DNA of 64,000 bases from Caprimulgus europaeus. Lineage: Eukaryota > Chordata > Aves > Caprimulgiformes > Caprimulgidae. The position numbers and the translations under genes are program-made. Every line of letters begins with the position of its first letter. The stretch's first letter is position 1. Positions 52,224 through 63,735 of this stretch are shown here, one piece after another. The stretch is from contig OU015551.1 in NCBI GenBank assembly GCA_907165065.1, forward strand, positions 2,542,001 to 2,606,000, in the 5' to 3' direction. Below the pieces are notes generated by a model. It was not told where the DNA came from and did no database searches. It was given only the letters and a program-made list of their open reading frames with translations.

Positions 52224-53812
52224 CTGCGGAAGCAGCTCTGGATCTCAGAATGGACAGACTTGAATACTCTGGTGCTTATCAAACTGGAGGAGGGGGAGAA
52301 CGTCCTCTCCCACCTCATCTCCCTTCCTCCCTGATCTCCTTTGACTTTCCTAGTCCAAATTAATCGTTAAAATGAGAGAAAAAGAAGAAAAAAAGAAAAA
52401 AAAAAAAGAAACCACCCCAACAAAACACAAACAACAAAAGAAAAAAAACAAAAACAAACCATTGAGCTGCTTCTTGGTTGGAAAACGACCCCACTCAAAG
52501 CCTGACCCTCAGCTGGAGTCTGAAGTAAGGAAAGTGTCTTAAAGCCAGGCAGGCAGAACCCACAGCTCGCTGGTCTCTGCCGCCCTTCACCGGGGCGCGG
52601 GGCATCGGTGGCGTTCACCTGCGGATCTCCAGGACACCCAGCTCCCCTGCATCTCCAAAGCTGTGTGCATTCTTAATGTCTTGTTAAATAACCATTCCTT
52701 AATTAATCCAAAAGGGGAGGGGGGGTTGGTTTTTTGTTTTGTTTTGTTTTGTTTTTTTGCTGGACCTATGAATCCAGAGGGGTGGGGAGGGAGTGGAGGG
52801 GTGAGGGGGAAAAACAGGAGTGGGGTGGGTGGGTGGGTGGGTGGGGGGAGGTTTGTATAACCCAGCGAGCATAGAGGGGGAGATTTTTAGGGGTTGGGGC
52901 AGGGAGGGGGGCACGGGGTACGGTTGGAATCGCACTGTTCTAGATAGGAGCTCCAGCAGCTCTGCACCTCATGTAAAGAGACACCTTTGGAATCTTTTAA
53001 CCTAACCCCCAAGGTAACGTAGAAACTTGTGCGTAGTGAATCGTTTTTAGTTGAGCAGAAGCCATGGGGAGGGGTGGGGAGGGCTCGAACCACAAAATCT
53101 GTTGTATTTTTTGAAGTGCAATAACTTGGTGTTTTTTGAAGACTTAAAAAAAAGAAAAAAAAAGAAAAAAAAAACACAACAAAAAAAAAAAGACCTAGAA
53201 AGGGCTGCGCATTCCCTTTTCTTTGAGGCTTTGTTTCTGGAGGCGGTGGCAGTGACCTGCAGGACAGCCGGACACCTGGCACGTGAGGAGGAGCGGGATG
53301 GGGTTGGGTGGGTTTGGGGGTGTGAAGTGAGGGATGTTTTAAGCCTTTGAGAAAATGCCAGGTGGGGGGAATCTCAGTTTCTAGCCAACTACCTCGGTAA
53401 ACTCCAATTCAGGTTTTCTTTCAGTCAACGACCCAGTGTGCCGGGCCGGCGGCGGCGCCGGCGGCACCGCGGGCAGGGGGCGAGGACAGAGCCCAGGGAC
53501 GGTGCGGGGAGCCCCTGCCACCGCCTGTTCACAGCCTCTGGACTTTTTCCACTCTCTCTGTTCAAGACTTTTGGTCCCAGACCCAAAGCTACTGCTGTGC
53601 TCTTGATGGCAAAACGTTGTTGGTTTTGGTTTGGTTTTTTTGAGTTTCCAAGTGGTAACGTGTTTGGTTTTGGGTTTTTTTTTTGGACTTTTGTCTGAGT
53701 TTTTGTCATTAACTTTGCGTCAGCGGCTCTGCTGTTCCCACCAGCGCCTCTGAACTCCTGGGTTTTGGTTTTCCTTTGGACCTTGTTGAACTTTTCCTTG
53801 TCTGTAGATGAG

Positions 53813-53818
53813 AATAAA
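53813..53818 (+). terminator. PIAS4: PIAS4 proximal poly(A) signal
   Basis: AATAAA in gatgagaataaacgttgg, followed about 25 nt later by a GT-rich stretch (ctggcctgtgcctctgcc). This gives a 3' UTR of about 1.6 kb. Confidence 0.6.
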
Positions 53819-54994
53819 CGTTGGAACAGACGCTGGCCTGTGCCTCTGCCCCCTCGCCGTGCCCACGGGGCGGGTGACAAGCAGGAGCGGTGTCCCCGTG
53901 CCCACTGTGAGGTGACATTGCTGCAGCCAGGGCTGCCCCAGCAGCATCCAGCTGTGCTGTACCAAGACCCCCAAGCTCTGGGCAAGGGGCTTTTGGTGTC
54001 ACTGGGTGCTGGTGCACCCCAAAACCCTTCTGCCTCCCTTCAGCCCTCACCTTCTCGGGGTGCTGGAGGGGGTGACAGCGGTGAAACAGCAGAACCAGAG
54101 CAAGGGCTCGTTTGGTGTCAACAGCAAAGCCACTGAGCTCCAGCCAGAACTGTTTAAAATCCCTGTTAATGTCTTGCCCTAAAAAGCAAAGAATTACCCT
54201 CAAAATGCTGGTGAGGAGGAAGCTTCAATCTGGCACATTTGGAGGTTTCCTCTCCAACTCCTCCTGGGTCTCTCCGGTGTAGGATCCCCAAATCCCCCTG
54301 GGCTCCGTGTGGGGCTGGGGACACCGGGGGGGTCCGGCACCCCCAGCCCTCCCTGCCCAGCCCTGGTGTGTTTTAACAACCAAAAACCTGCAGGTGAAAG
54401 GTGGGGATCAACCAAACCCAGGGGGCAGGGGGGCAGTGGGCAGGGGGGCAGCTCGCTCTGCCGCTGTTCCCAATCTCGCTCCCACAGCAAAACTTTTATT
54501 TCTACAACATCAACTTTACTTTTTCTTCTCTTTTTTTGTGTTTTTAAATTAATTTTTAATTTTTTTTATTCCCCCCCTCTGTTTGTGTGTAAGCAATATC
54601 TGTTTTCAGGTTTAACTAGGGGCGAGGGTGGGAAAGGGGGGATTAAAACAAAACAAACAAAACCTGGGTAGAGCTCCAAAATTCAGTTTTACTGTATAAA
54701 GTTCTGTGGCTCGAATCCCTGGCTGCACAGTAGCTTTAGAGTCCAGTTTCTTCGAATATTTGTATTTTAATTTAATTGCTTTTAAATTTTTCCAGGCCAA
54801 GCCACTGTTTGGAAACATCATTGCTTCTGTTACTGCTTTCTGTTTGCGTTGGCCAGCTCTTCCTGTACATATGTTTTTTCTTATATCCTGTTTTTTTCTT
54901 TTTTTTGTAAAGAGAAGAGAAAAAACAAAAAAAGAAAATTATTTTTCTTTCCCTCAGTACACATTCTTCAAAGTTCAAATTATAGTGTTTGTTA

Positions 54995-55000
54995 AATAAA
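54995..55000 (+). terminator. PIAS4: PIAS4 distal poly(A) signal
   Basis: AATAAA within gtttgttaaataaaaaaaag, followed by a T/G-rich segment (cggtgttgggatttcttctg). It lies after a long AT-rich stretch resembling a 3' UTR end. Confidence 0.55.
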
Positions 55001-55249
55001 AAAAAGAAAGATTTACATTTAAATTCGGTGTTGGGATTTCTTCTGGAGGGGGGGAGAAATTTTTCACCCAAAATTGAGTTTTTTGGGGGAGGTTTTGTGC
55101 ATGTGGGGTGGGGGGGGGGATTCCCTGGGGCTTCCACTGGGAACTGGGGGGCAACTGGACCTGAGACCAAGGTGGGGACAAGGCCCCCGTGTCCCCCCCG
55201 ACCCGCGGGCACCTCGGTGCCGCTTTGAATTCCTCCACCTCCAGCGGAT

Positions 55250-55455
55250 TAATCATTTTATTTATGAGGCTTAAAGAGCCCAAATCCCGCTAAACCCGCG
55301 GCTTTGCCAGATCAACAGCCCGCTTTGCCGCGCCGGCCCGGCCCGTTTGTGAAAACACAATTAGCAAACCCGCTAATCTGCACTAATTACCGGGGCTGGG
55401 CCGGGCCGGGCCGGGCCGGGAGGTCTCCCCTCCGGCTGCCAGCGACCTGGGGACC
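55250..55455 (+). promoter_or_regulatory. FOXQ2: FOXQ2 upstream region
   Basis: The 200 bp before the start codon switch from an AT-rich homeobox-site-like block (cggattaatcattttattta, ctaatctgcactaattaccg) to a tandem gggcc run (about 55395-55420). TAAT-core motifs occur at least three times. Control by K50/Q50 homeodomain factors is a guess from the motifs only. Confidence 0.35.
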
Positions 55456-56554
55456 ATGGGGGACGGGGGACGGCGTCCACCCGGGGCCTCCTTCACCATC
55501 GAGTCGCTGCTGTCGGAGCGGGGTGAGGGGGGACCCCGGAGCCCCCCGCCAGCCCCTCGGCCACCACCCGAGCCGGGGGACAAGCCCCCCCAGTCCTACA
55601 TCGCCCTCATCTCCACCGCCATCCTCTCCTCCCCGGAGAAGAAGCTGCTGCTTTCCGACATCTACCAGTGGATCATGGACCACTACCCCTACTTCAAGAA
55701 CAAGGTGAGGGGCGGCGAGCCCGGAGCCCAGGTATTTCCTGGGGTTTTTTTTTAATTTTCTGGGATTTTTTTTCCATTTTCTGAGCTTTTTCCCCCCAGT
55801 TTTATACGATTTTGATAGTTTTGAGGTGGGCAAACTGGTGTTGGGTGAGGGACAGGGCTGGGTTTCACTCACCACGATCCCCAAATCCACCTGGAAATCG
55901 CGTGCGCCGGCACCCGCAGCTCGGGACGGATTCAAGTAGCGCCGGGGACCGGTTTCATCGGGTGCTGTTCACTCTGGTGCCTACTGATGTCCCAGAGGTG
56001 CGAGTGGCGGGTGAGGCGGGGTGACGGTGACCACAGCCCGGCTGATGGCTCCTTTTGTCCCAGGAGAAGAGTTGGCGCAACAGCGTCCGCCACAACCTCT
56101 CCCTGAACGAGTGTTTCGTCAAAGCCGGTCGCAGTGACAACGGCAAAGGCCACTTCTGGGCCATCCACCCCGCCAACCTGGAGGACTTCACCAAAGGTGA
56201 CTACCATCGGCGGCGGGCCCGGCGGCGCGGCCGCAGGTGAGCGGGGTCCGGGCTGGGGGGGTCACAGGGTGGGCTGGGGCTCAGGGCTGACCCCCGGCTG
56301 CTCTGTTTCCCCCTCGCAGGGTGAACGTCGCCGGCTGCCGCCCCTACGCCCTGTACGGCCTCGGCTGCTGCTGCCCCTGCTGCCCCCCAGCACCTCCCGG
56401 CCCCCCCCTCACGCTGCACCCCCTCACCCTGCACCCCCTCGCCCTGCCCACCCCCCCCCATCGCTGCCCACCAGAGCGATTACGCTGGGGTTGGGGACGT
56501 GTCCCCCCTCCCCGGGGCCCTGTCACCCTCCTTCCCCGTCCCCCTTTCCTGTAG
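55456..56554 (+). CDS. FOXQ2: FOXQ2 forkhead transcription factor, three exons
   Basis: Exons 55456-55704, 56064-56236 and 56320-56554 (all GT/AG, in phase) give 218 aa. An N-terminal FTIESLL (13-19) fits the eh1 Groucho-binding consensus. The forkhead domain begins [15 protein letters not shown] (43-57), continues [17 protein letters not shown], and has recognition helix [15 protein letters not shown] (87-101) and wing [18 protein letters not shown]. It ends in a basic tail [12 protein letters not shown]. The [10 protein letters not shown] start and the basic tail are those of FoxQ2 rather than FOXQ1, FOXL or FOXD. An intron splits the forkhead domain after NK. The C-terminus is short, Pro-rich, with a Cys-rich patch GCCCPCCPP. 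FoxQ2 is lost from mammals; in zebrafish it is required for blue (SWS2) cone identity. ATG choice: first in-frame start, in gggaccATGg. No clear plus-strand poly(A) signal follows within 2 kb. Confidence 0.87.
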
Positions 56555-57957
56555 CCCAGCCCCCCCCCCCCAACCCGCTCGGGGCTGGGGGGTGCCCAGA
56601 TGGAGCCCCCCCCAAAAAAAAAAGTGGGGGCAGCTCCAGGCAGGACCTGCTCAGGGACCCTCTGGGTGTCACCTGCCCCGTGTCCCCCCAAAGCCAAACC
56701 AAGGGGTCGTGTGTGTGTGTGTCCCCATCACCGATGAGCCCCAACGTGCCGGGATGGGACCAGAGACTGGGGTACATGTCCCCCCCTTGTCCCCATACCC
56801 CATTCGGGACCCTCCCCATCCCCATACCTCAGTGGGGACACCCCCAACCCCCTCTTGTCCCCATTTTCCATTGAGGACACCCCCCACACCCCCACCTTGC
56901 CCCCTGTCCCCATACCCTAGTGAGGACCCCTCCTGTCCCCATGCCACAGTGGGGACCACCCCTGTCCCCATACCCCATTGGAGACACCCCCATCCCTCCC
57001 TTGTCCCCATACCTCAATGGGGACACCCCCACCTCCCCCTTTACCCCACTGATGACCCCCTGGAACCCCCCCATGTCCCACCCTTCCCAGGACACCCCAG
57101 CACCTCCTGCCCCGTGTCCCCCATCAGCACCGACCCCATCCCAGCGATGTCACCCATGTAGAGCGGGTGGGGGGCGGTCTCCATCCCCCCCGCCCCCCTT
57201 CCCGCCGTGGGGCCAGGCACATATGGGGCTTAAACCCTCCAGCGGTGCCCCTTGCCCTAATTATTTCCATCCTAATTGTCCCTGCCACCCCTGATGGCTC
57301 CCAGGTGTTAATTGGCATTAGGGCGTCTCGCGGGGAAAGACGATTCGGCCGCTAAATCCCGGGAGATAAAACCGGGCAAAGCCCCTCGCGCGCCGAGAAC
57401 GGGGCAGATTATGACACAAATTAATCCCGAGCAGGGGCCGAGCCCGTCGGGGGGGTCCCGGGGGGGGAGGGGGGCTGGGGGCGGGGACAGGGTGACAGCG
57501 GGATGTGGGGTCCCCTCTGTGTCCTCCCCCATCACTCTCTGCCTCAGTTTCCCCGTTTGCAGGTGGTCCCCGCCCCCCCATCCTGGTATTGGGGGGGGCT
57601 GTGGTGGGGGTTCACACCCCAAATTCCAACCCCCGGAGGATCCTTAAACCGCGGCCATCTGGGGGCTGGAGTTTGCCCCGGGGGGGCCCTAATCTGGGTC
57701 CAAACGGGATTAGGACCCTGCGACCCCCCCCAACAGAGCGGCTTAACGGGGCCAGACCCAGCCCCGGGGTACTGGGCAGACTGGGAGGGGGCACCCGCTC
57801 TGCTCTGGGCTGCTGGGACCCCCCCCCACCCTCCCGGGATCCCCCTATTCTCGTGGGACCCCCCCACCCTTGGCTGCTGTTTTGCAAAGGGGTGGGGGGT
57901 CCATTTGGGGAAACTGAGGCACAGGGACAGGCTGGGACTGACCCCCCCCCCCCAGCA
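56555..57957. other. GC-rich region after FOXQ2, no gene seen
   Basis: The stretch holds C-rich, imperfect repeats of ccccataccycagtggggac (56760-57060) and a CpG-rich block near 57310-57480. Frames are open only through base bias. It may contain the FOXQ2 3' UTR. Confidence 0.5.
56760..57060. repeat. Degenerate minisatellite downstream of FOXQ2
   Basis: Successive units of about 40-50 bp carry cccttgtccccatacc followed by cagtggggacaccccc with variable inserts. About six or seven copies are visible. Confidence 0.7.
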
Positions 57958-58335
57958 GCCCTGGGTAACCCCAGATCAGGGATAAACCCCTCCCAAAAAT
58001 CAGGGTTAAACCCCCCCAAATCAGCATTAATCCCCCCCAATCAAGGTTATACCCCCCAAAAAATGAGGGTAACCCCCCCAAATCAGCATCAATCACCCCC
58101 AAAATCAGGGTTAACCCCCCCAAATCAGCATTAACCCCCCCAAATCAGGGTTAAACCCCCCCCAAAAGTGAGGGTTAACCCCCCAAATCAGCATTAGTCC
58201 CCCAAATCAGGGTTAACCCCCCAAAAAATCAGGGTTAACCCCCCAAATCAGCTTCAATCCCCCCAAAATCAGGGTTAACCCCCCCAAATAAGGGTTAAAC
58301 CCCCCAAAAATCAGGGTCACCCCCTCCCAGTGCAG
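57958..58335. repeat. GGGTTAACCCC-type minisatellite
   Basis: About 18-20 units of 17-20 bp alternate aatcagggttaacccccc and aatcagcattaaccccccc. Units differ mainly in C-run length. Several contain the palindrome GGGTTAACCC. Confidence 0.9.
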
Positions 58336-61211
58336 CCCCCCCCCACCCCAGCCTGGGGGGGCTCCCGCTGCCTCCTCAAACCACTGAAAAAAAAGGGAAA
58401 AAAAAAAACCCAAAAACATGAAAAAACGAATCAGAAACCACCCCAAAAATAATCAGGGCCCCCCCCCCCCCCCCCAGCGCTGTCACCCTCGATCCATTTT
58501 CCACCTCCCAAGAAAACCAAACACCCTCCAGTTTATTTTTAATATAGAGTTTATTTTCTTTTTTGTTTGTTTTTTGTTTTGTTTTTTTTACTTAAAGCCC
58601 CCCCCAGCCCCCAAAAGTGCAATTTTTATTATTTGAATTTTTTTTTTTCTTTTTCTCTTTATTTTCTTTTTTTTTTCTCTCCTCCTCTCCCACACTTTTT
58701 ATAAAGAACTATCAAAGTTACAATCTATGGAATGTCTTTGCTGTGCTTTATTTGATTTCATTTTCTTTTCTTTTTATTATTATTATTAATTTTTTTTGGA
58801 AAATTTTAACTTTTTTTTTTTCAAATTTTTTTTCTATATTTTTCAATATTCTTCACCTCGTTCCTTTAAACCTCCCTCCCCCCCCACCTCCCCAACCCCA
58901 CTCTCCCCCAAAAAATACCACAAAAGTAGTTTTACACATTAAAAAACCAACCCAAAATCGTGCTCAGATAGAGAATCTCTGGAATAGAATTTTTTTGTTG
59001 TTTTTTTTAAATATCTCTATTTATAGAAAGACGCAGGAAAAAAAAAACCCAAAACAAACCAAAAAAAAAGGAAAAAAAATAAACTTTGAATAAAAAGAAA
59101 AAAAAATAAAAATATAAAATTAAGTGGCCCCAACTTGAGCATTTTCACTGGGCTCCCCCCACGCGTGACCCCCCCGCCCCCCCACTTGTGTGTGTATATA
59201 TATATATATATATGTATTTTTATTATTATTATTATTAAAAAACCACAAGTTTAAATGCAATTTTTATTATTCAGCCCGACCCCCCCCCCTCAATCCCCCC
59301 CCCCCCCCAAAACCCCCCCGGGGATTCGCTCAATTTAAAAAAAAAAATCCTTTTTTTTTCTTCTTTATTTAAATAAAACTTTGCATAAGAAATGGGAAAT
59401 ATAAATAATACCGGGAATAGAGCGCTATTATTATTATTAATAATAATAATTAATTAATTTTAAGTGGGGGGGGGTTGTCCCAGCTACTGGGGGGGATCCT
59501 TGTCTCAAAGTGTGTGGGGGGGGCACTAAGTGGTGGGTGCTGAGGGATTTTGGGGGGGGGGGGGGGGGTGCAATGAGCCCTTTTCCTGCCGAAGAACGAC
59601 CCCTCCCCCCACACTGCCCAGCCTTGGGGGGGGGGGGGGGGAAGGGGGGGAAAGACCCCCCCCAGCCCCTCTTTATTTGGGGGGGGGGGGTTGGATGCAG
59701 CATCTGTCCAAGCAGCACAGGGGGGGGAGGAAGGAGATGCCCCCCCCCCCCCAAAACTCCCCCCTCACCCCAGCCCTGGGAGGGGGTGAAACCCCTTTGC
59801 CCCCCCTCTTTGCTCCCCCCCAAACCCCAACCGAGCAGGGAATGACCCCCCCAGCCCCCCCCCACCAGTCACTATGGGGGGGGGGGGATTAACCCCAACC
59901 CTGCCCAGTGTCCTGGGCTGGGACCCCCCAGACCCTTAAACAGAGCAGGGGGAGCAAGGTGGGGGGGGGGCAGGGTTTTTTTTCCTCTTTTCTACCAAAA
60001 ACCCCTTTAATTTTTCCTTTTCCAGTCTGACTCTCCCCTTTGGAATAATTTTAATAGAATTAATAATAATTTAACCCAATTTTAATTAATTATTATTAAT
60101 AATATTTATATTATGTATAGAATTTATAATAATATTAATTATTATTAATAATAATTACTATTTTTTCCTTTCCCCCCCCCCAGCCTCACTCAATAATTCT
60201 CTTTGGCAAAAATTTATCTCAACCTGAATTTTTTTTTTTAAAACAAACAAAAAACCCAACAAATTAATTAAAAATAATTAAAATTAATTAAAAATAGTGA
60301 AAAATAAGAAGAAAAACCCAAGAGCTCGGGGCGAGGGGCTGGGTGGGCGCCGGGGGATGGGGGTTAAGGCAGGTGACGGCTGCAGGAATGGGGACAAATC
60401 TGGGGGTTTTGGGGTTTTGGGGTTGGGGTTTTTTTGTTAATTATTTTTTTGCTTTTTTTTTGGTGGTTTTAGTGCAAATTAAAGTTGTGCTGAAGGGGGG
60501 GGTGGGGGGGGGGGCGCGGGGACGTCGCAGGCGCGGGGAATCCTGAGAATTCTCCTCTCTCTCCTCTTTATTTTTTTGTGTCATTTTATCCTTTTAAAAA
60601 ACTTAGTTTTGATCTTTTCCCAGTTTTCTTTTTTCCCCCCTTTTATTTCCCCCCCCCTTTTCCTTTTTCCCCCTTCCCCCCTTTTCTTCCCCTCTTTTCC
60701 TTTCCCCTTTTCTCTTTTCCCCCTATTTTTTACCTTTTTCCTCCCACTTTTTTCCCCATTCTCCCCTTTTTCCCCTTCTCTTCCTCCCCTTTTCCACCTG
60801 CTTTTTTTTTCTCACTTCCCCCTTTTCCTCTCCCCCCCTTTCCCCTTATTTCCCCCTTTTCCCCCTCATTCCCCTTTTCTCTTTTCCCCCCTTTTTCCTT
60901 GTTTTCCCCTTTTTCCTTCCCCCCTTGTTTCTTCCCCCCCTCTTTTTTCTCCCCTTTTTTCTTCTTTTTTTCCCCTCCTTTTTTTCTTCTTTTCCCCCCC
61001 GTTTTTACTTTTTTCCTTCCTTTTTATCTTCCTTTTTCCATCCTTTTTCCTCATCTTTTCCCTCCTTTTTCCTCATCTTTTTCCTTCTTTTTCCCCATCT
61101 TTTCCCCCTCTTTCCCCCCCCAAATCCCCACCAATCTCCCAAAGCTCTGTCAGGACTCGGGGGCACCACGAGCAGCAGCGAGGAGCTGAGAGATTTGGGG
61201 GTGACAGAGGC

Positions 61212-61246
<35 letters not shown>

Positions 61247-63129
61247 CCCTGGGCAGAAAAACAGAAAAAAGAAACCCCACCCCCCCCCAAGTCTCTATTT
61301 ACAAATCCACGCTTCCATTTGCAGTTTTTGAGATCTTTTTTTTTTGCATATCCCAGATTTTAGCCAGTGCTGGGCACAGTTCGGTACCGGCCAGGGAGGG
61401 GTTAAACACTGCAAACCCCCCCAAAATCCACACACCCCACCCCAAAATCTGGGTCCTTTTTTTTTTTCTCATCCCTGGCAAATTCTCCACCTGGATTTAT
61501 TTGTAATTTGATTTATTTTCCCCAATTGGGGGGGGTGGAGCCGCCCCTGGACGAGCACTGGCTGGAAAACACGGGGGAAAAGAACAGAAAATAAAGTATT
61601 TTTTTGTTAAAAAAAGAAGAAAATAATAAGAATAATGCAAAAGAATCAGAAGAGAAAGGGGAGAAATGAACAATACACAAATGCAAACCCAAACCCCGGG
61701 ATTCCTGCGGGAAATTCAAGCTTCCGTGGCTTCTTAAAACATTTTTTTTTGGTGTGGTTTTTTGTTTTTTTGTTATTTTTTTAACTCATTCACGCAGGGA
61801 ATGTCACAGAACCTAATTAGCATCGTTCCTCCCAGCTTTAATTACTCCATCAAATAGAACTTGGATTTTTTAACCTCTGGTTTAGTTTTTTTTTCCTTTT
61901 TTTTTCTTTTTTTTTTTTTTAAATATATATATATATATACACATTTTACTTACAAAAATAAATTTAGGATTATTTTTTTTTTCTTTTTAAACAATAATTT
62001 TTTTTTTTTCCCCGTAGAAGTTGGTTTTGACTTGTAAACATCTTTTATTTTATTTTTTTTTTTGCTTTTTTTTAAATCTTTTTAAATTAAGATAAAGTGA
62101 TCTCAAAGTACCCGTTCCACCACAAAGTGCTAAGACTTCTTTGTTGTTTTTTTTTTATTATTATTATTATTATTTTTTTATATATATATATATCATGGTA
62201 TATATATTTTTAATTCTTTTTTTATTGCTTTTTTTTTTGTTTGTTTGTGTTTTTTTTTTCTTGCATTAAATAAACAAAATCTCTCTCCCCTTCCCCACCC
62301 CACCACTCACCCCCTCCCCACCCACCCACCCCCCACCCCAGCACACACTCCCCCCCCCTTTTTCTCTCTCTCACTCCCTCTCCAAAATACATTCGGCCAA
62401 ACCTGCTTTATAAGTAAAAACACCAAAAAAACCCCCCCAAAATAATAATAATAATAAAAAGAAAAAATCAAAGAAAAAATAAAAATAAAAGGAAGAGAAT
62501 CTAAAAAGTGCTTTCAAAATAAAAGGGCTTAAAATATCTTTTTTTTTTCCTCTTTTTTTTGGCTTTTTTCTTTTTTTTTTTGCTTTTTTCTTTTTTTTTT
62601 GTTTTCATTTAAAAATGTGCATTTTAGAAAACAGGTGACCAGCTGAAAGGTGCCTTTTTTTAATCATTCTCTGACCCCCCAAGGTCAGCTACCCGCCTCT
62701 AGAGCCATAGAGCATCTCTACATATATATATATATATATATATTTTATTTTATTTTACTTTATTTTATTGTATTTTTTGGGAATGGGGCTGGGGGAGTTG
62801 GGGTAACCCCCCCTCCCCCCCCTTCCCCCCACCCCAAAGGCCTCATCCCCCTTGAAGGGAGACCCCAAATAACCTTTTTTAAAAGGAATTGACCATTTTT
62901 GGGGGTGTTTTTGGGGCGTGGGGGGACGCTGCTGTGCTGAGCCAGTGCCTCAAATATCCTGGGGGGGGAAGGGGGGGATTTTACACCCCAATTCCCCCCC
63001 TAATCTCAGTCCCAAATGTTGCCATGTTCAGTGGGTGCTGGATCCATCCCAGTGCCTTACTGGGACAAACTGGGCAGGCTGGGATGGGGATGGATGCTGG
63101 GACAGACGCACACTGGCGTGGCTGAGCTG
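58336..63129. other. Low-complexity AT/homopolymer region, no coding seen
   Basis: The stretch contains T-runs, A-runs, (TA)n at 59196-59213, 61921-61940, 62178-62193 and 62717-62741, and (ATT)n near 59430. G-runs of 10-18 and C-runs are at 59280-59890. Two AATAAA signals on the minus strand (58550-58555 and 58532-58537) sit at its left edge. This would suit the 3' end of a minus-strand gene coming from the right. No open frame has protein-like composition. Confidence 0.4.
60620..61125. repeat. Polypyrimidine tract, about 500 bp
   Basis: Almost only C and T on the plus strand for about 500 nt (units such as ttttccccccttttcc), interrupted by isolated A or G bases. The complementary polypurine strand reads as Lys/Glu/Arg-only frames, which are artefacts. 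Confidence 0.9.
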
Positions 63130-63735
63130 GTGTCCCCAACCCTGGGTGACCCCAAAGAGGGGTGACCCCCAGCTCTGGGTGACCCCAAAAGGGGAGTCCC
63201 CAGCCAAGGGTGTCCCCAAACAACAGTGACACCAACCAGGGGTGACCCCAGCTCTGAGTGTCCCCAAAAGGGGTGTCCCCAGCCCTGGGTGTCGCCAGCT
63301 TTGGGTGACCCCAGCTCTGGGTGTCCCCAAAAGGGGAATCCCCAGCCAAGGGAGACCCCAACAAGGGGTGACTCCAAATGGGGAGTCTCCAGCCCTGGGT
63401 GTCCCCAGCCAAAGGTGACCCCAGCTCTGGGTGTCCCCAAAAGGGGTGTCCCCAGCCCTGGGTGTCGCCAGCCAAGGGTGACCCCAGCTCTGGGTGTCCC
63501 CAAAAGGGGAATCCCCAGCCAAGGGAGACCCCAACAAGGGGTGACCCCAAAAGGGGAGTCCCCAGCTTGAGGTGTCCCTAGTTCTGGATGTCTCCAGCTC
63601 TGGGTGACCCCCAAAAGGGGAATCCCCAGCTTGGGGTGTCCCCAGCCCTGGGTGTCCCCAGCCAAAGGTGACCCCAACCAGGGGTGACCCCAAAAGGGGT
63701 GTCCCCAGCTTGGGGTGTCCCCAGCCCTGGGTGTC
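63130..63735. repeat. About 16-bp minisatellite with higher-order structure
   Basis: Units of 15-17 bp of the types gtgaccccagctctgg, gtgtccccaaaagggg and gtgtccccagccctgg repeat about 38 times. A larger block (ctctgggtgtccccaaaagg through ggagaccccaacaaggggtg) occurs twice, starting near 63314 and 63489. All three minus-strand frames are open across it, which is a by-product of the unit lacking stops. Confidence 0.92.

Larger units (their letters stand above)
52224..55015 (+). other. PIAS4: PIAS4 3' UTR (maximal extent)
   Basis: After the stop the sequence carries A-rich and T-rich runs, a (GGTG)n run near 52825-52845, and several As/Gs tracts with no coding signal. Two AATAAA signals are present (53813 and 54995), so both a short (about 1.6 kb) and a long (about 2.8 kb) UTR are possible. 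Confidence 0.6.

Noticed and set aside
54700-54730. ggctcgaatccctgg, resembling a tRNA T-arm
   Set aside because: No acceptor, D or anticodon arm fits around it. It lies in the PIAS4 3' UTR.
60576-61331. 251- and 203-codon Phe/Ser/Pro frames
   Set aside because: Translation of the polypyrimidine tract, open because TTT/CCC-type codons contain no stops.
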